Source: Prodigiosinella aquatilis (GTDB lineage Bacteria > Pseudomonadota > Gammaproteobacteria > Enterobacterales > Enterobacteriaceae). From it: 64,000 nt of DNA. This document shows positions 27,681-36,791 of this stretch, piece after piece (the first letter of the stretch is position 1; each line of letters begins with the position of its first letter). A model generated the notes under the pieces. That model saw nothing but the letters and a program-made list of their open reading frames with translations. It was not told the origin of the DNA and ran no database searches. The stretch is taken from assembly GCA_030388725.1 (NCBI GenBank), contig CP128857.1:1054001-1118000 (forward strand), read 5' to 3'. Made by a program: the position numbers and the translations under genes.

Positions 27681-28280
27681 ATGAGGCTAATTATTGGGAT
27701 CACCGGCGCGACAGGTGCACCCCTAGGCATTGCCTTGCTAAAGGCGCTTAAATTGATACCTCAGGTTGAAACCCATCTTGTCATATCGAAGTGGGCCAAA
27801 ACCACTATTGAGCTTGAGACACCTTACACTACCCGCGATGTGGCCGATATGGCGAATGTGGTGCACGGCCCGGCAAACCAGGCTGCGTCGATCTCTTCAG
27901 GCTCTTTTCATACCGACGGTATGATCATTATTCCTTGCAGTATGAAAACCTTGGCTGGTATCCGTGCCGGTTATGCCGACGGCCTCGTCGGACGCGCTGC
28001 AGATGTGGTATTGAAAGAGGGACGTAAGCTTGTCCTGGTTCCCCGCGAAACGCCTCTTAGCACCCTTCATCTGGAAAACATGTTGGCCTTGTCACGCATG
28101 GGGGTGGCGATAGTCCCTCCTATGCCGGCTTTTTATAACCATCCCGAAACTATTGAGGATGTGACAGACCACATTGTTGCACGCGTCCTCGATCAGTTCG
28201 GCCTCGATTATCCCAAGGCGCAACGTTGGCAAGGGTTGCGAGATTCAAAACTGAATAATGACCTGAGACATGAGGATTAA
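27681..28280 (+). CDS. ecdB: Phenolic acid decarboxylase subunit B (UbiX-like prenyl-FMN synthase)
   Basis: 199-residue flavin prenyltransferase of the UbiX/Pad1 family. It makes prenylated FMN for its UbiD-type partner. Motifs: GITGATGAPLG near the N-terminus (FMN binding), PCSMKTLAGIRAG, VPRETPLSTLHLENM. The ATG at 27681 follows GGGAGGAAATGCC; an upstream in-frame start is less likely. The downstream UbiD-type gene starts two bases after the stop. Known relatives: E. coli ecdB, Klebsiella kpdB, Streptomyces vdcB. Confidence 0.92.
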   Translation: MRLIIGITGATGAPLGIALLKALKLIPQVETHLVISKWAKTTIELETPYTTRDVADMANVVHGPANQAASISSGSFHTDGMIIIPCSMKTLAGIRAGYADGLVGRAADVVLKEGRKLVLVPRETPLSTLHLENMLALSRMGVAIVPPMPAFYNHPETIEDVTDHIVARVLDQFGLDYPKAQRWQGLRDSKLNNDLRHED

Positions 28281-28282
28281 AA

Positions 28283-29710
28283 ATGGCATTTGATGATCTG
28301 CGTAGTTATTTAAAGGCGCTGGATGAGCAGGGGCAATTGCTCAACATCAGCGAAGAGGTGCAAGCCGAGCCCGATATCGCGGCGGCGGCGAACGCCACCG
28401 GACGTATCGGCGAAGGCGCGCCGGCACTTTCATTCACTAACATCAGTGGATTCAGGGATGCACATGTTGTCATGAATACCATTGGTTCGTGGCAAAACCA
28501 TGCTATCGCACTGGGTTTGCCCCTTAACACACCAGTGAAGCAGCAAATTGATGAATTCATCCGTCGCTGGGATAATTTTCCAGTGGCACCGGAACGTCGC
28601 GAAAACCCAGCCTGGGCGGAAAATGTGATGGACGGTGAAGACATTAATCTGTTCGACATTCTGCCGCTATTTAGATTGAACGATGGCGATGGTGGCTTCT
28701 ATCTCGACAAAGCCTGCGTGGTTAGCCGTGATCCGCTCGATCCGAATCACTTCGGCAAACAGAATGTGGGTATCTACCGCATGGAAGTCAAAGGCAAACG
28801 TAAGCTGGGTTTGCAGCCGGTGCCGATGCATGATATCGCTTTGCATCTGCATAAAGCGGAAGAGCGGGGTGAAGATTTGCCCATTGCGATTACCTTGGGC
28901 AATGATCCTATTATCACGCTGATGGGCGCCACCCCCCTTAAATATGATCAGTCGGAGTATGAAATGGCTGGCGCGTTACGTGAACGCCCGTATCCTATCG
29001 CTACCGCTCCACTGACCGGTTTCGATGTGCCCTGGGGGTCAGAAGTCATTCTTGAAGGCGTGATCGAAGGGCGTAAACGCGAAATTGAAGGGCCTTTTGG
29101 CGAATTCACCGGCCACTACTCGGGGGGGCGTAATATGGCGGTGGTGCGTATCGATAAAGTTTCATATCGCACCAAGCCGATTTTTGAATCTCTTTATCTT
29201 GGCATGCCCTGGACTGAAATTGATTATCTGATAGGGCCGGCAACCTGTGTGCCTCTCTATCAGCAATTAAAAGCGGAATTCCCCGAAGTACAAGCAGTTA
29301 ATGCCATGTATACCCACGGTCTATTGGCGATTATCTCCACCAAAAAACGCTATGGTGGTTTTGCCCGGGCGGTAGGACTGCGTGCGATGACCACGCCGCA
29401 CGGTCTGGGTTATGTGAAAATGGTAATCATGGTGGATGAGGATGTCGATCCGTTTAACCTGCCGCAGGTCATGTGGGCACTCTCGTCAAAAGTGAATCCG
29501 GCGGGCGATTTGGTGCAACTACCCAACATGTCGGTGTTGGAACTCGATCCTGGCTCAAGCCCCGCAGGTATCACCGACAAGCTGATCATTGACGCCACCA
29601 CACCTGTCGCACCCGATATGCGTGGACATTACAGTCAGCCGGTAAAAGACCTGCCTGAAACAGTGCGTTGGGTGGAGAAACTGACCGCTCTTCTGGCCAA
29701 TCGTAATTAA
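28283..29710 (+). CDS. ecdC: Phenolic acid decarboxylase subunit C (UbiD family)
   Basis: 475 residues, UbiD-type prFMN-dependent decarboxylase. Seen: DGGFYLDKACVVSRDP, NVGIYRMEVKGKRKLG, the conserved E(I)EGPFGEFTGHYSG segment with the R-E-E-type catalytic glutamate region, and the late VDEDVDPF motif. Non-oxidative decarboxylation of hydroxybenzoates (vanillate, protocatechuate or gallate class); which one is not readable here. The middle gene of a B-C-D operon. Confidence 0.93.
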   Translation: MAFDDLRSYLKALDEQGQLLNISEEVQAEPDIAAAANATGRIGEGAPALSFTNISGFRDAHVVMNTIGSWQNHAIALGLPLNTPVKQQIDEFIRRWDNFPVAPERRENPAWAENVMDGEDINLFDILPLFRLNDGDGGFYLDKACVVSRDPLDPNHFGKQNVGIYRMEVKGKRKLGLQPVPMHDIALHLHKAEERGEDLPIAITLGNDPIITLMGATPLKYDQSEYEMAGALRERPYPIATAPLTGFDVPWGSEVILEGVIEGRKREIEGPFGEFTGHYSGGRNMAVVRIDKVSYRTKPIFESLYLGMPWTEIDYLIGPATCVPLYQQLKAEFPEVQAVNAMYTHGLLAIISTKKRYGGFARAVGLRAMTTPHGLGYVKMVIMVDEDVDPFNLPQVMWALSSKVNPAGDLVQLPNMSVLELDPGSSPAGITDKLIIDATTPVAPDMRGHYSQPVKDLPETVRWVEKLTALLANRN

Positions 29711-29721
29711 GGAGAATAAGT

Positions 29722-29952
29722 ATGATATGTCCACGTTGTACAGATGAACAGATTGACGTCATGGCCAAATCGCCAGTAACCGGTATTTGGACGGTATATC
29801 AATGCCAGCATTGTTTGTATACCTGGCGCGATACCGAACCTGAACGCCGGACTCAGCGCGAACATTATCCGGAGGCTTTTCGTATGACGCAGAAGGATAT
29901 TGATAACGCACCTGAAGTGCCGGTCATTCCTCCTCTTTTAGCGAAGTCATAA
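29722..29952 (+). CDS. ecdD: Phenolic acid decarboxylase subunit D
   Basis: 76-residue small protein (MICPRCTDEQIDVMAKSPV..., CQHCLYTWR) with two CxxC zinc-ribbon-like pairs. It matches the D subunit found after B and C in Klebsiella, E. coli and Streptomyces operons, needed for full activity in some of them. ATG at 29722 follows AAGGAGAATAAG, 11 bases after ecdC. Confidence 0.92.
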   Translation: MICPRCTDEQIDVMAKSPVTGIWTVYQCQHCLYTWRDTEPERRTQREHYPEAFRMTQKDIDNAPEVPVIPPLLAKS

Positions 29953-30003
29953 TTATTTCCCAGTGGGCATTATGCTCACTGTTTTTATACAGGAGTAACT
30001 GGA

Positions 30004-30549
30004 ATGCTTCACAGAGAAAACGTCGTACTGTTAGACGCATCCTTCAACGTCATTGGAGAAATGGCAAAAACCGAGGTGCATAGCATGTCAACGCCGCTAC
30101 ACCTGGGTTTTTCAAGCTATATATTCAATGATCAGCGCCAATTACTCATCACCCGCAGAGCAATAGATAAACAAACCTGGCCAGGTGTCTGGACGAATTC
30201 CGTGTGCGGTCATCCGCTACCAGGGGAAAAACCAGAGGATGCAGTGCGACGTCGCACCGGTGATGAACTGAATATGCACGTCAGCAATGTAACTATCATC
30301 GACGATAATTTTCACTACATGTTTCGGGATGCTTCGGGAATTGTTGAAAATGAATATTGCCCTGTGTTCGCTGCTTATGCCGTATCGGATGTTCATCCCA
30401 ATCCCGACGAGGTAATGGAACATCAGTGGATAGCCTTGCCGGATATCCTGGAGGTAATAAAGCTCACTCCTTTTGTATTCAGTCCTTGGATAGTGAAACA
30501 GCTAAATAAGTCGTCTATTCGTGATAACCTTCTGAATTTTATAAAATAA
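30004..30549 (+). CDS. idi: Isopentenyl-diphosphate delta-isomerase, type I
   Basis: 181-residue Nudix-fold isomerase interconverting isopentenyl and dimethylallyl diphosphate. The catalytic cysteine C68 (TNSVCGHP) and glutamate E117 (ENEYCPVF) are in place, with the metal-binding region GEKPEDAVRRRTGDEL. It follows ecdD by 51 bases with its own SD (CAGGAGTAACTGG). UbiX-type enzymes use dimethylallyl phosphate, so proximity to ecdB could be functional, but idi also occurs alone in many genomes. Confidence 0.92.
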   Translation: MLHRENVVLLDASFNVIGEMAKTEVHSMSTPLHLGFSSYIFNDQRQLLITRRAIDKQTWPGVWTNSVCGHPLPGEKPEDAVRRRTGDELNMHVSNVTIIDDNFHYMFRDASGIVENEYCPVFAAYAVSDVHPNPDEVMEHQWIALPDILEVIKLTPFVFSPWIVKQLNKSSIRDNLLNFIK

Positions 30550-30738
30550 GCAACTGGCAACTTACAGGTAATAATTCCACTTAAGCGAAGGGCAGTAATG
30601 CCCAACTGCGTAACGCTGCTGGCGGAATATATACCGGAGTGTCGTAAGGGGTTGATGATAATGCTGATGTTCAGCGTATTTTTCAGCCACTGCTGTGCAA
30701 AATGGGCATATAAGGCATTTTCTTAGTGACTTCCTATC

Positions 30739-30888
30739 GTGGTTGTTACTCTTCCTGACGGATGTGATCCCCATACTCTGAATCAGAAATATATGTCTAG
30801 TGAGGAGTTCGAGGTTGATGTGGAAGGCTTTGACATATCCGGGATCATCCGTGTGGAAGAAATCAGTCTTGAAACCACGCTTTTTTGA
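30739..30888 (+). pseudogene. Coding fragment of unknown origin
   Basis: A 49-codon frame (VVVTLPDGCDPHTLNQKYMS ... then a LETTLF end) with acidic, regular beta-strand-like composition. It lacks a start with a ribosome site and reads like the 3' end of a larger gene cut off on the left. It lies in the 440-base gap between idi and the first luxIR repeat, where nothing else is convincing. Family unknown. Confidence 0.35.
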
Positions 30889-31010
30889 TATTTCGTAAAA
30901 AGGGGGTTTTGTTAAATAAATCGAACTTTTGGCTGCAATCAGGATCAGATCACTACATTCCTGATGATATTGCGGTATCACTTAGCAAAATAAAAGGTTA
31001 AAACCATTAA

Positions 31011-31217
31011 CAGCATTTTTTTAGTTGCAGAGTATATTCTTTTTGATATCAAATTGCTGTGTCATATAGGCTACGGACTTGCCGCTTTCGAGCAGTAATG
31101 TTACGGCTCGGCGCTTAAACTTTGGGGTATATTGTTGTCTTGCTATAGGGACCTCGCTTTCGTTGACTGATTTGAAAACAAGGTGGGTATTAAATCAAGG
31201 ACAGATCAGTATCTGAC
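31011..31217 (-). mobile_element. IS3-family OrfA relic at the left of repeat A
   Basis: On the minus strand, bases 31146-31021 encode ARQQYTPKFKRRAV, LLLESGKSVAYMTQQFD and a stop after KKNILCN, an OrfA N-terminus whose start codon is now ATA. The 70 bases upstream (to 31217) match the end seen at 5694-5757. No OrfB remains. The relic belongs to the duplicated unit and may have mediated the duplication. Confidence 0.7.
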
Positions 31218-31922
31218 AAGAAGGAAGTCCCCTCTGTGACCGGGTGGGCCACTGAATTAGCGAGCTTATTAATTCATAAAAGAAGATGAAATGAAGACCT
31301 TTTACCAATAAAGTACAGTGTGAGACTGTACTTTAGTCTATCTATCATTCATTGATAAAAAACTTTATTGTTCCTGCACAAGAATAAAGTGTTTTGAGTA
31401 TAAAAAAAACTGATCCCGTTTAAAGGATCAGGTGCCATTTTGGCCAACACCAGGGAAAATTTTTACCATTATTACGAATAGCTAATAATCTGTCAATTTT
31501 AGTCTCACTTTGTGATAAACGAGTGAGACTCTTCCTACAGCCCTGCCGTTTATAAATAAACTATATTGTTGTTATTTACCAGATAAAAATGCACATGCAT
31601 TTAAACAACGATGGCCTTCAAAAAGAAAGAAATAACATAACACGCTAACGAATTTATTCAATTCAGTCTTGAGAAAGTAGAATACTGGCATATTCAGGTT
31701 GTCCAGCTTTCTTTTCTCTCTGGTATTTATTGGCTGATGTTAGTTAGGCGGAACCGTGTATTATGATACAATCGTAATCAATATATTATGCCCATTTTCA
31801 CAGAATAGAATATCCGAGTAACTTTCTAATAGGCATTCATTTTTGTCAGACAATTATCCTACAGTAGGATCTTATGGTATACTAGGACGATTGCGATATG
31901 TTTTTATCAAGGAGATAATTGG
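31218..31922. other. 700-base hairpin-rich leader of luxR, copy A
   Basis: No gene, but four strong inverted repeats. 31310-31334: AAAGTACAGT / ACTGTACTTT, perfect. 31410-31431: CTGATCC / GGATCAG with eight A on its left, an intrinsic terminator for minus-strand transcripts, i.e. the luxI strand. 31501-31530: AGTCTCACT / AGTGAGACT, perfect. 31856-31870: see next entry. All recur in copy B. Possible roles: small RNA, luxI terminator, or transposon end structures. Confidence 0.65.
31856..31870. promoter_or_regulatory. Perfect palindrome upstream of luxR, candidate LuxR operator (copy A)
   Basis: ATCCTAC-A-GTAGGAT, a perfect 7-base inverted repeat with one central base, 52 bases before luxR and 7 bases before a TATACT -10-like element. 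EsaR-class regulators bind palindromes over their own promoters; size and position fit an autorepression operator, though the bases do not match the canonical 20-base lux box. The copy at 41644-41658 is identical. Confidence 0.5.
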
Positions 31923-32666
31923 GTGTCTAATTCATTCTTTAATAATACGTCTATTAATATATCCATAAAAAACTATTTGGAAAAAAACTTAAAAGTATTT
32001 AACAATATCAAATACGCTTATGCCATAATGAATAAAAAGAATCCGAATGATTTCGCCATCATTTCCAACAGAATGAAATGGTTTGATTTTTATACTAAAA
32101 ATAACCTTCAATTCATCGATCCCGTTCTGATCACGGCATCATGCTGTTTTACCCCCTTTTTATGGGATGAAAACATCATGATCAGCTCAGGATTAAAAAT
32201 GCCCAAGATTTTTAATATGGCTAAAAACTATGATGTCATTAATGGGTATACCTTTGTACTTCACGACCATAATAACAACCTGGTTGTTCTGTCTATCATC
32301 ATGGACAAGTCCTGCGATGATGATATAGAAAAGATAATAGTCGACAAGAAAAATGACCTGCAAATGTTGTTATTAACAACGCATGAAAAACTGATAACAC
32401 TTTATCAAGAAATCAATGACACCCATCAATTTAATAAAAAAAACCAAAAAGAAATACTTTCCAAGCGTGAAAATGAAATACTTTACTGGGCAAGCATGGG
32501 GAAATCTTATCAAGAAATCGCTCTTATCTTGGGGATCAAACTCACCACAGTAAAATATCATGTGGGTAATGCTGTCAAAAAACTAGGTGTTACCAATGCC
32601 AAACATGCCATAAGGCTTGGGGTCGAGCTGAAACTGATCAGACCGATTCTCCCTGACACAGAATGA
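31923..32666 (+). CDS. LuxR-type quorum-sensing regulator, copy A (SpnR/EsaR-like)
   Basis: 247 residues from a GTG after AAGGAGATAATT. The acyl-homoserine-lactone pocket residues conserved in the family are present: W53, Y57, D66, P67 and W81. A C-terminal LuxR helix-turn-helix follows (LSKRENEILYWASMGKSYQ..., TTVKYHVGNAVKKLG). Overall it resembles EsaR/ExpR/SpnR, a class that often binds DNA without ligand and is released by AHL. The encoded protein is identical to copy B at 41711-42454; nucleotide changes in the gene are few and silent. The last 84 bases overlap the convergent luxI. Confidence 0.92.
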   Translation: MSNSFFNNTSINISIKNYLEKNLKVFNNIKYAYAIMNKKNPNDFAIISNRMKWFDFYTKNNLQFIDPVLITASCCFTPFLWDENIMISSGLKMPKIFNMAKNYDVINGYTFVLHDHNNNLVVLSIIMDKSCDDDIEKIIVDKKNDLQMLLLTTHEKLITLYQEINDTHQFNKKNQKEILSKRENEILYWASMGKSYQEIALILGIKLTTVKYHVGNAVKKLGVTNAKHAIRLGVELKLIRPILPDTE

Positions 32667-33224
32667 TAATGGCCACGCGTTTAATGTGTTATTTAAGAGG
32701 GGTGATTTCTTGTTGATGTGTTTTATCAATAGATGCTGGTTATGCTCATCCACAGGCATATGGATCAGATAAATATTCTGATGCTTCTCTGAAAGCCCTT
32801 TTTCAACAACAGAAACTTGCCAACCGGAGCATTGGAATATGATCAGCATCGGATGACTGACAATTGCGTAAATACCTTCATAGCCCAGACTTCTTGCGTA
32901 ATTAATCATTGATAAAAAAAGAAGTAAACTGATCGGGTGTTGTTGCAGGTGAAGCGCCCTAATACGCTCTTTATCAATAAACAAACGGCTGGCTTCAATA
33001 TTATTACCCTCCGGTAAATGCAATTGAGTAAAATAGGGTTTGAAAGTGTCGATTATCATGTTAGGTAATCTTGTTTCAATAAACAGCAAATTGCAAATTG
33101 CAAATAATACTCCCTTCAAAAACGCCAAAGATATACGTGGTGTTTTTATTATCATACACATCAAATTCCATGTTTTGTTCACAACTCCATAATAAAAATA
33201 TATTTCAATGTTGTCATAGGGCAC
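32583..33224 (-). pseudogene. luxI homologue, copy A, catalytic N-terminus lost
   Basis: The C-terminal two thirds match the intact LuxI of copy B. Relative to B, a 118-base deletion (junction near 33188) removed the original ATG and the sequence for R24, F28, W34, E43, D45 and possibly D48, and a 7-base tandem insertion (near 33090) follows. The two changes sum to minus 111, so the frame is restored after about 25 wrong codons and a 213-codon frame stays open. Without the conserved N-terminal catalytic residues it should not make AHL. It still overlaps luxR by 84 bases. Confidence 0.88.
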
Positions 33225-33848
33225 GGCGAGTAACTGTATCAGAGCCTATGTGACAAGTAAATTTAAAACCCATGACAAGAATGTTTTCATAACGAGACTC
33301 ATTTTAAATAAATAACTCCCCCTTCTTTATTCTTAGAGCAAATAATTAAAATCAGAGATGAAGTTTGGAAAAAGAAGCAATACTTCATTAACAATTTTCA
33401 TAGCATTAACGTCACTATTAATGATTAACTTTATTTATCTCCCCTACATCCATGATATTTTTAATTTGCTGTCAGTCAGTACGAAAGGTTGTGTGATCAG
33501 TCATTTAGGCTCATGAAAAACGAAGTAGCAATGTGACGATATCTGTCACCGTTCGGTGACGTGGCAGAAATGACATTCGAAACACACAGACGTACTGGAG
33601 AAAGGACGTCATTGATTGGCCTGACCCTAGTGCCAGGATATATGCCATTCCCCATCAAAAACTCCAATGGGGTCGGTAAGTATCAGCGCAGTTGACTGCA
33701 AGTTCAAAACAACACGACAAACGATTCTCAGGGTAAGGACTAGGAACTATTCTTCAGTTGCAAAATCTCGTAGATACAAGAAGCCCGGATGATAAATCCA
33801 GGCTAAATATCAGGCTATCAGAATTTTAAGTAATGTTTAATTAATCAA
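33225..33848. other. Non-coding stretch across the right edge of repeat A
   Basis: Up to 33427 this is the former luxI upstream region shared with copy B. From 33428 it is unique, with a small hairpin (GTCACC / GGTGAC, about 33546-33561) and no convincing frame. I see no target-site duplication at the boundary. Confidence 0.4.
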
Positions 33849-34830
33849 TTAGTTACTATATTTATCAAAAGAAGGTGGTTTGGTTGAAAACCTCGTATTA
33901 CGGACATCGCGTTCGTAACCCTGATGTTCATTCAGTATCTCGTAAAGTTCAGGCCGTTGACCATGGACCCACCGTCTTTCAGTGGACATTTCCGGTAGAC
34001 TTAAATCCAGTTCGGCGCTGATCATGGTATCTTCAAATGAATCTGTTTCTTCTACATTTCGTCCGTATGGGTCAAGAATCATGCCATTCCCGGTGCGTAC
34101 TTCTCCATGATCCAACCCGACGTCATTAGTGAAGAGAATAAACATCCCATTATCATGAGCTCTGGAGGGGAGCCAGCATATAAGCCATTCACGTCCGCTA
34201 TCTCTCGGCAATGCAGATCTCAATGCTTCAGGATTGTCATACCGCTTCTGCCACAGTTCAGCAGGTATTGGCTTCATTCCATGCGGTGTCTACGGGAGTT
34301 TGTCCCTCCAGTTTGATGAGGAGCAATCAGGATATCAGCCTCCATAAGTGCAGTAGCCCTTACGTTTTCAACCAGATTATTGTCCCGGCAGATAAGAATA
34401 CCTACTTTCACTCCCCAGGGGGTATCAAATACAGTGAATCGATTATCACAGGCAAAGTCCGGGTGCTCAAAAGCATGAAGTTCGCGGTGAACATGCATCT
34501 GGCCATCCGGCATGCAAACAGCGTATGAATTATAAAAATTTCCATCTGCTCCCAATTCAATGAACCTCACTCCTGTTGCAATATCATACTGATTCACAAG
34601 GCTTCTTATTCGCGCTAAAGATGGACTGTCATCAATACTCTCAACCAGAGCTAAAACGTCTTCACTGCTCAGATCTGGTACATGCCAGTAGCCTTTCTGG
34701 AAAGGCGAGAATTTTGATCTCATCTAGTGCTGTTTTGCGAATGGGTGTAAGGCATTTTTTACCATCGGAGGGGAAGCTCGTTCAGATCAGAGGAAAACAT
34801 GCAAGCTGGCAGGTTGGCGTTGCCTGGTTT
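33849..34830 (-). pseudogene. Nitrilase-superfamily (C-N hydrolase) gene, multiply frameshifted
   Basis: Three minus-strand pieces of one gene. Near 34740-34690 one frame reads EIKILAFPE (catalytic glutamate region); the frame then shifts to GYWHVPDLSSEDVLALVES and continues (start 34723) through FDTPWGVKVGILICRDNN, the catalytic cysteine block, to a TGA at 34274. The last piece overlaps it (ATGA) and carries LIC-WLPSRAHDN and GNGMILDPYGRNVEET to 33849. The position of the usual catalytic lysine (RK-LHAFEH in relatives) reads RELHAFEH, so it is also substituted. Clearly decaying; the former substrate is unknown. Confidence 0.75.
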
Positions 34831-35251
34831 CCCGAAAGAGATGATAGTTTGCGCGATAATTTTCTACAGATGTTGATATGCACTCCATACACTCACATTT
34901 AAATTATTTGTATCAAAATTACTCATAAATCCTTCAGCATCACGAGTACCCAAACATCGAGAACCCATTTATAAAGATCATCTCACTTCGCTCTTCTTGT
35001 AAGCGGGCTTAAAAGCTCACAAGTCGAAGACTTATGCTCAACAATGTGTCCGCCAATATCCGGATATGAGCTCTTGGGCTAACCTTAATAAATTACTGAA
35101 TACTGGCTGAAATAATCACAGGAACAACCTTGTGTCGCACCACAGAATTATGTACAAGGTCCAATAAGTCTGATTGCCCAGACTCAGTGACCTGAATTTC
35201 GGCTGAGGTTCAGATCACGCAGTGGCCTATGTTGTGCTCTGAGTATTGACG
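34831..35251. other. Intergenic stretch, nothing recognised
   Basis: About 420 bases between the nitrilase relic and the AAA ATPase stop. Low coding potential on both strands; no strong hairpin with a T-run noticed. Confidence 0.4.
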
Positions 35252-36418
35252 CTATTTTTCATTCGGCCAGTGCCATAAAGGGGTATCCAGCATCCCTAGC
35301 CCTTTGATCCGGGTTTGCCCCAGCTCTTTTTCCAGCTCAATCGTTTGGCATTCGGGATCCTGTGCGAGTGTATGAACCAGGCGGTTGGCATGCGAAATCA
35401 CCCAAATTTGCGTATGCTGTGATGCCTGTAGGATTAGTCGCGCAAGCGCTGGCAGCAGATCGGGATGCAAGCTGGTTTCCGGCTCGTTTAGCACCATAAG
35501 CTCAGGTGGGCGGGGCGTTAGCAGCGCCGCGACCCAGAGAACAAATCGTAATGTGCCGTCAGATAACTCTGTCGCTGAAAGGGGGCGGAGCAGTCCTTTC
35601 TGGTGAAAAGCTAGAGAAAAGCGTCCGTCATTGTGAGTTAGCACTTCCAGCCGACAGCCTGGAAACGCATCATCAATGGCGACGGTAAGCGCCTCTCGGT
35701 CACCAATTTCCATAATTGTCTGGAGCGCCGCCGCCAGATCTCGTCCATCCTGATGTAGCACGGGGGTGCGGGTACCTAGCTGCGCCTGGCGAGCCGGCGC
35801 ATCTTTATCGGTACGAAAGTGGTCGTAGAAGCGCCAGTTACGGATCATCTCGCGCACATGGAAAACCTCAGGGGCAGCGACAGGATCGGCCAGTTGATCG
35901 AACATGCTGTCATAGACCGGAACATGCTGCGTAACCACCTGCCATTCCCGTCCTGAACGAATTTTGATCATGTTGCCTTTGCGTTCAACCAGCGATGAGG
36001 CGAGACGATAGCTGGGGCCGTTAAAAATGGACTCAATCTTAATTTCAGGATCGCGTGAAAAGGCGGAGCTACTCGGAGTGGGCAGCCCCATCGTAATCGC
36101 ATAGCCAAAACTTTCGCTGGCAAACCCCAGCTTGAGGCGCAGCGTATGGTTACGACGCCCCCCTTCAATGGGCGTATCACCGCGGCGCATACCGGGAGAG
36201 AGCATTTCCGGGCCAGCCCAGTAGGTGGATGTCAGGCCACCTTCTTCCGCCAGAGAGTTAATCACGCCGCCTTTTGCCGTCTCAGCTAACAGGCGCAGTG
36301 CCTTATACAGATTGGATTTCCCGCTGCCGTTTTCACCTGTAATAACGTTCAGACGGCCCAGCGGCATAGTAAGATCGCAAATAGAGCGGTAGTTAGCGAT
36401 GGAAAGGGAAATCAACAT
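35252..36418 (-). CDS. AAA family ATPase, RecF/SMC-like fold (COG4637 type)
   Basis: 388 residues from the ATG at 36418, preceded by GCGGGAGTACG; an upstream in-frame ATG at 36460 lacks a ribosome site. N-terminal MLISLSIANYRSICDL and Walker A GENGSGKS (28-35), signature-like ATELSDGTLRF, Walker B LMVLNEPETSLHP (asparagine in place of the usual aspartate), and a late VISHANR switch. This is the SMC-like group of standalone predicted ATPases; some members act in DNA repair or defence with a nuclease partner, but none is adjacent here. Divergent from the acyl-AMP ligase gene. Role unknown. Confidence 0.82.
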   Translation of the reverse strand: MLISLSIANYRSICDLTMPLGRLNVITGENGSGKSNLYKALRLLAETAKGGVINSLAEEGGLTSTYWAGPEMLSPGMRRGDTPIEGGRRNHTLRLKLGFASESFGYAITMGLPTPSSSAFSRDPEIKIESIFNGPSYRLASSLVERKGNMIKIRSGREWQVVTQHVPVYDSMFDQLADPVAAPEVFHVREMIRNWRFYDHFRTDKDAPARQAQLGTRTPVLHQDGRDLAAALQTIMEIGDREALTVAIDDAFPGCRLEVLTHNDGRFSLAFHQKGLLRPLSATELSDGTLRFVLWVAALLTPRPPELMVLNEPETSLHPDLLPALARLILQASQHTQIWVISHANRLVHTLAQDPECQTIELEKELGQTRIKGLGMLDTPLWHWPNEK

Positions 36419-36791
36419 GTTTTCGTACTCCCGCTGAGGTGATGTAAGTAAACGCGCCATTCACTGACGCTATACCTGTTTGACGACCAGCCTGGTAAAC
36501 CCTTGTTCACTGACTTCCCCCCTCTCTTTCTCTCGCAGCCGCATGTCTCAATAATCTGATTTAAAGAAAATACCACTTAACAATCAATAAGTGAACGTGA
36601 TGTTTACTTTATGCTAAATAGGATGATAATATGTAAAAAATTGTTATGTATATCATTGCGTTCCCCTGATTATTTGTAAGGGTGTTTTTATCTTATTTGT
36701 ATTTAATCAATAAGTTAAATTGTATTTTCCGGGTTTGTTGCATTACAAACTCGTAACAAGGCAAAATAACTATTAAAGGATTATTACGCTT
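36419..36791. other. Divergent promoter region, AAA ATPase / acyl-AMP ligase
   Basis: 373 AT-rich bases that must hold both promoters. I looked for a lux-box-like palindrome similar to ATCCTACAGTAGGAT and found none. SD for the ligase gene is AAAGGA about 11 bases before its ATG. Confidence 0.45.

Larger units (their letters stand above)
30992..33427. repeat. Large direct repeat, copy A (IS relic + luxR + damaged luxI)
   Basis: About 2.44 kb that recurs at 40781-43325 in the same orientation. Left edge AAAAG-GTTAAAACCATTAAC; right edge near GTTAATGATTA, after which the two copies diverge completely. Apart from scattered substitutions, the differences are one base in an A-run near 31403, a 7-base insertion near 33090 and a 118-base deletion in luxI near 33188. 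The coding part is visibly AT-rich compared with the mal genes. Confidence 0.9.

Noticed and set aside
30562..30981. 139-codon minus-strand frame after idi
   Set aside because: Composition is erratic and a more protein-like frame lies on the other strand; treated as non-coding apart from a possible fragment at 30739-30888.
31218..31922. Hairpin-rich leader considered as a CRISPR-like array
   Set aside because: The stems differ in sequence and spacing; there is no repeated unit.
35252..36418. AAA ATPase as half of a defence system (OLD/Gabija or similar)
   Set aside because: No nuclease, helicase or other partner gene is adjacent; the divergent neighbour is an acyl-AMP ligase.
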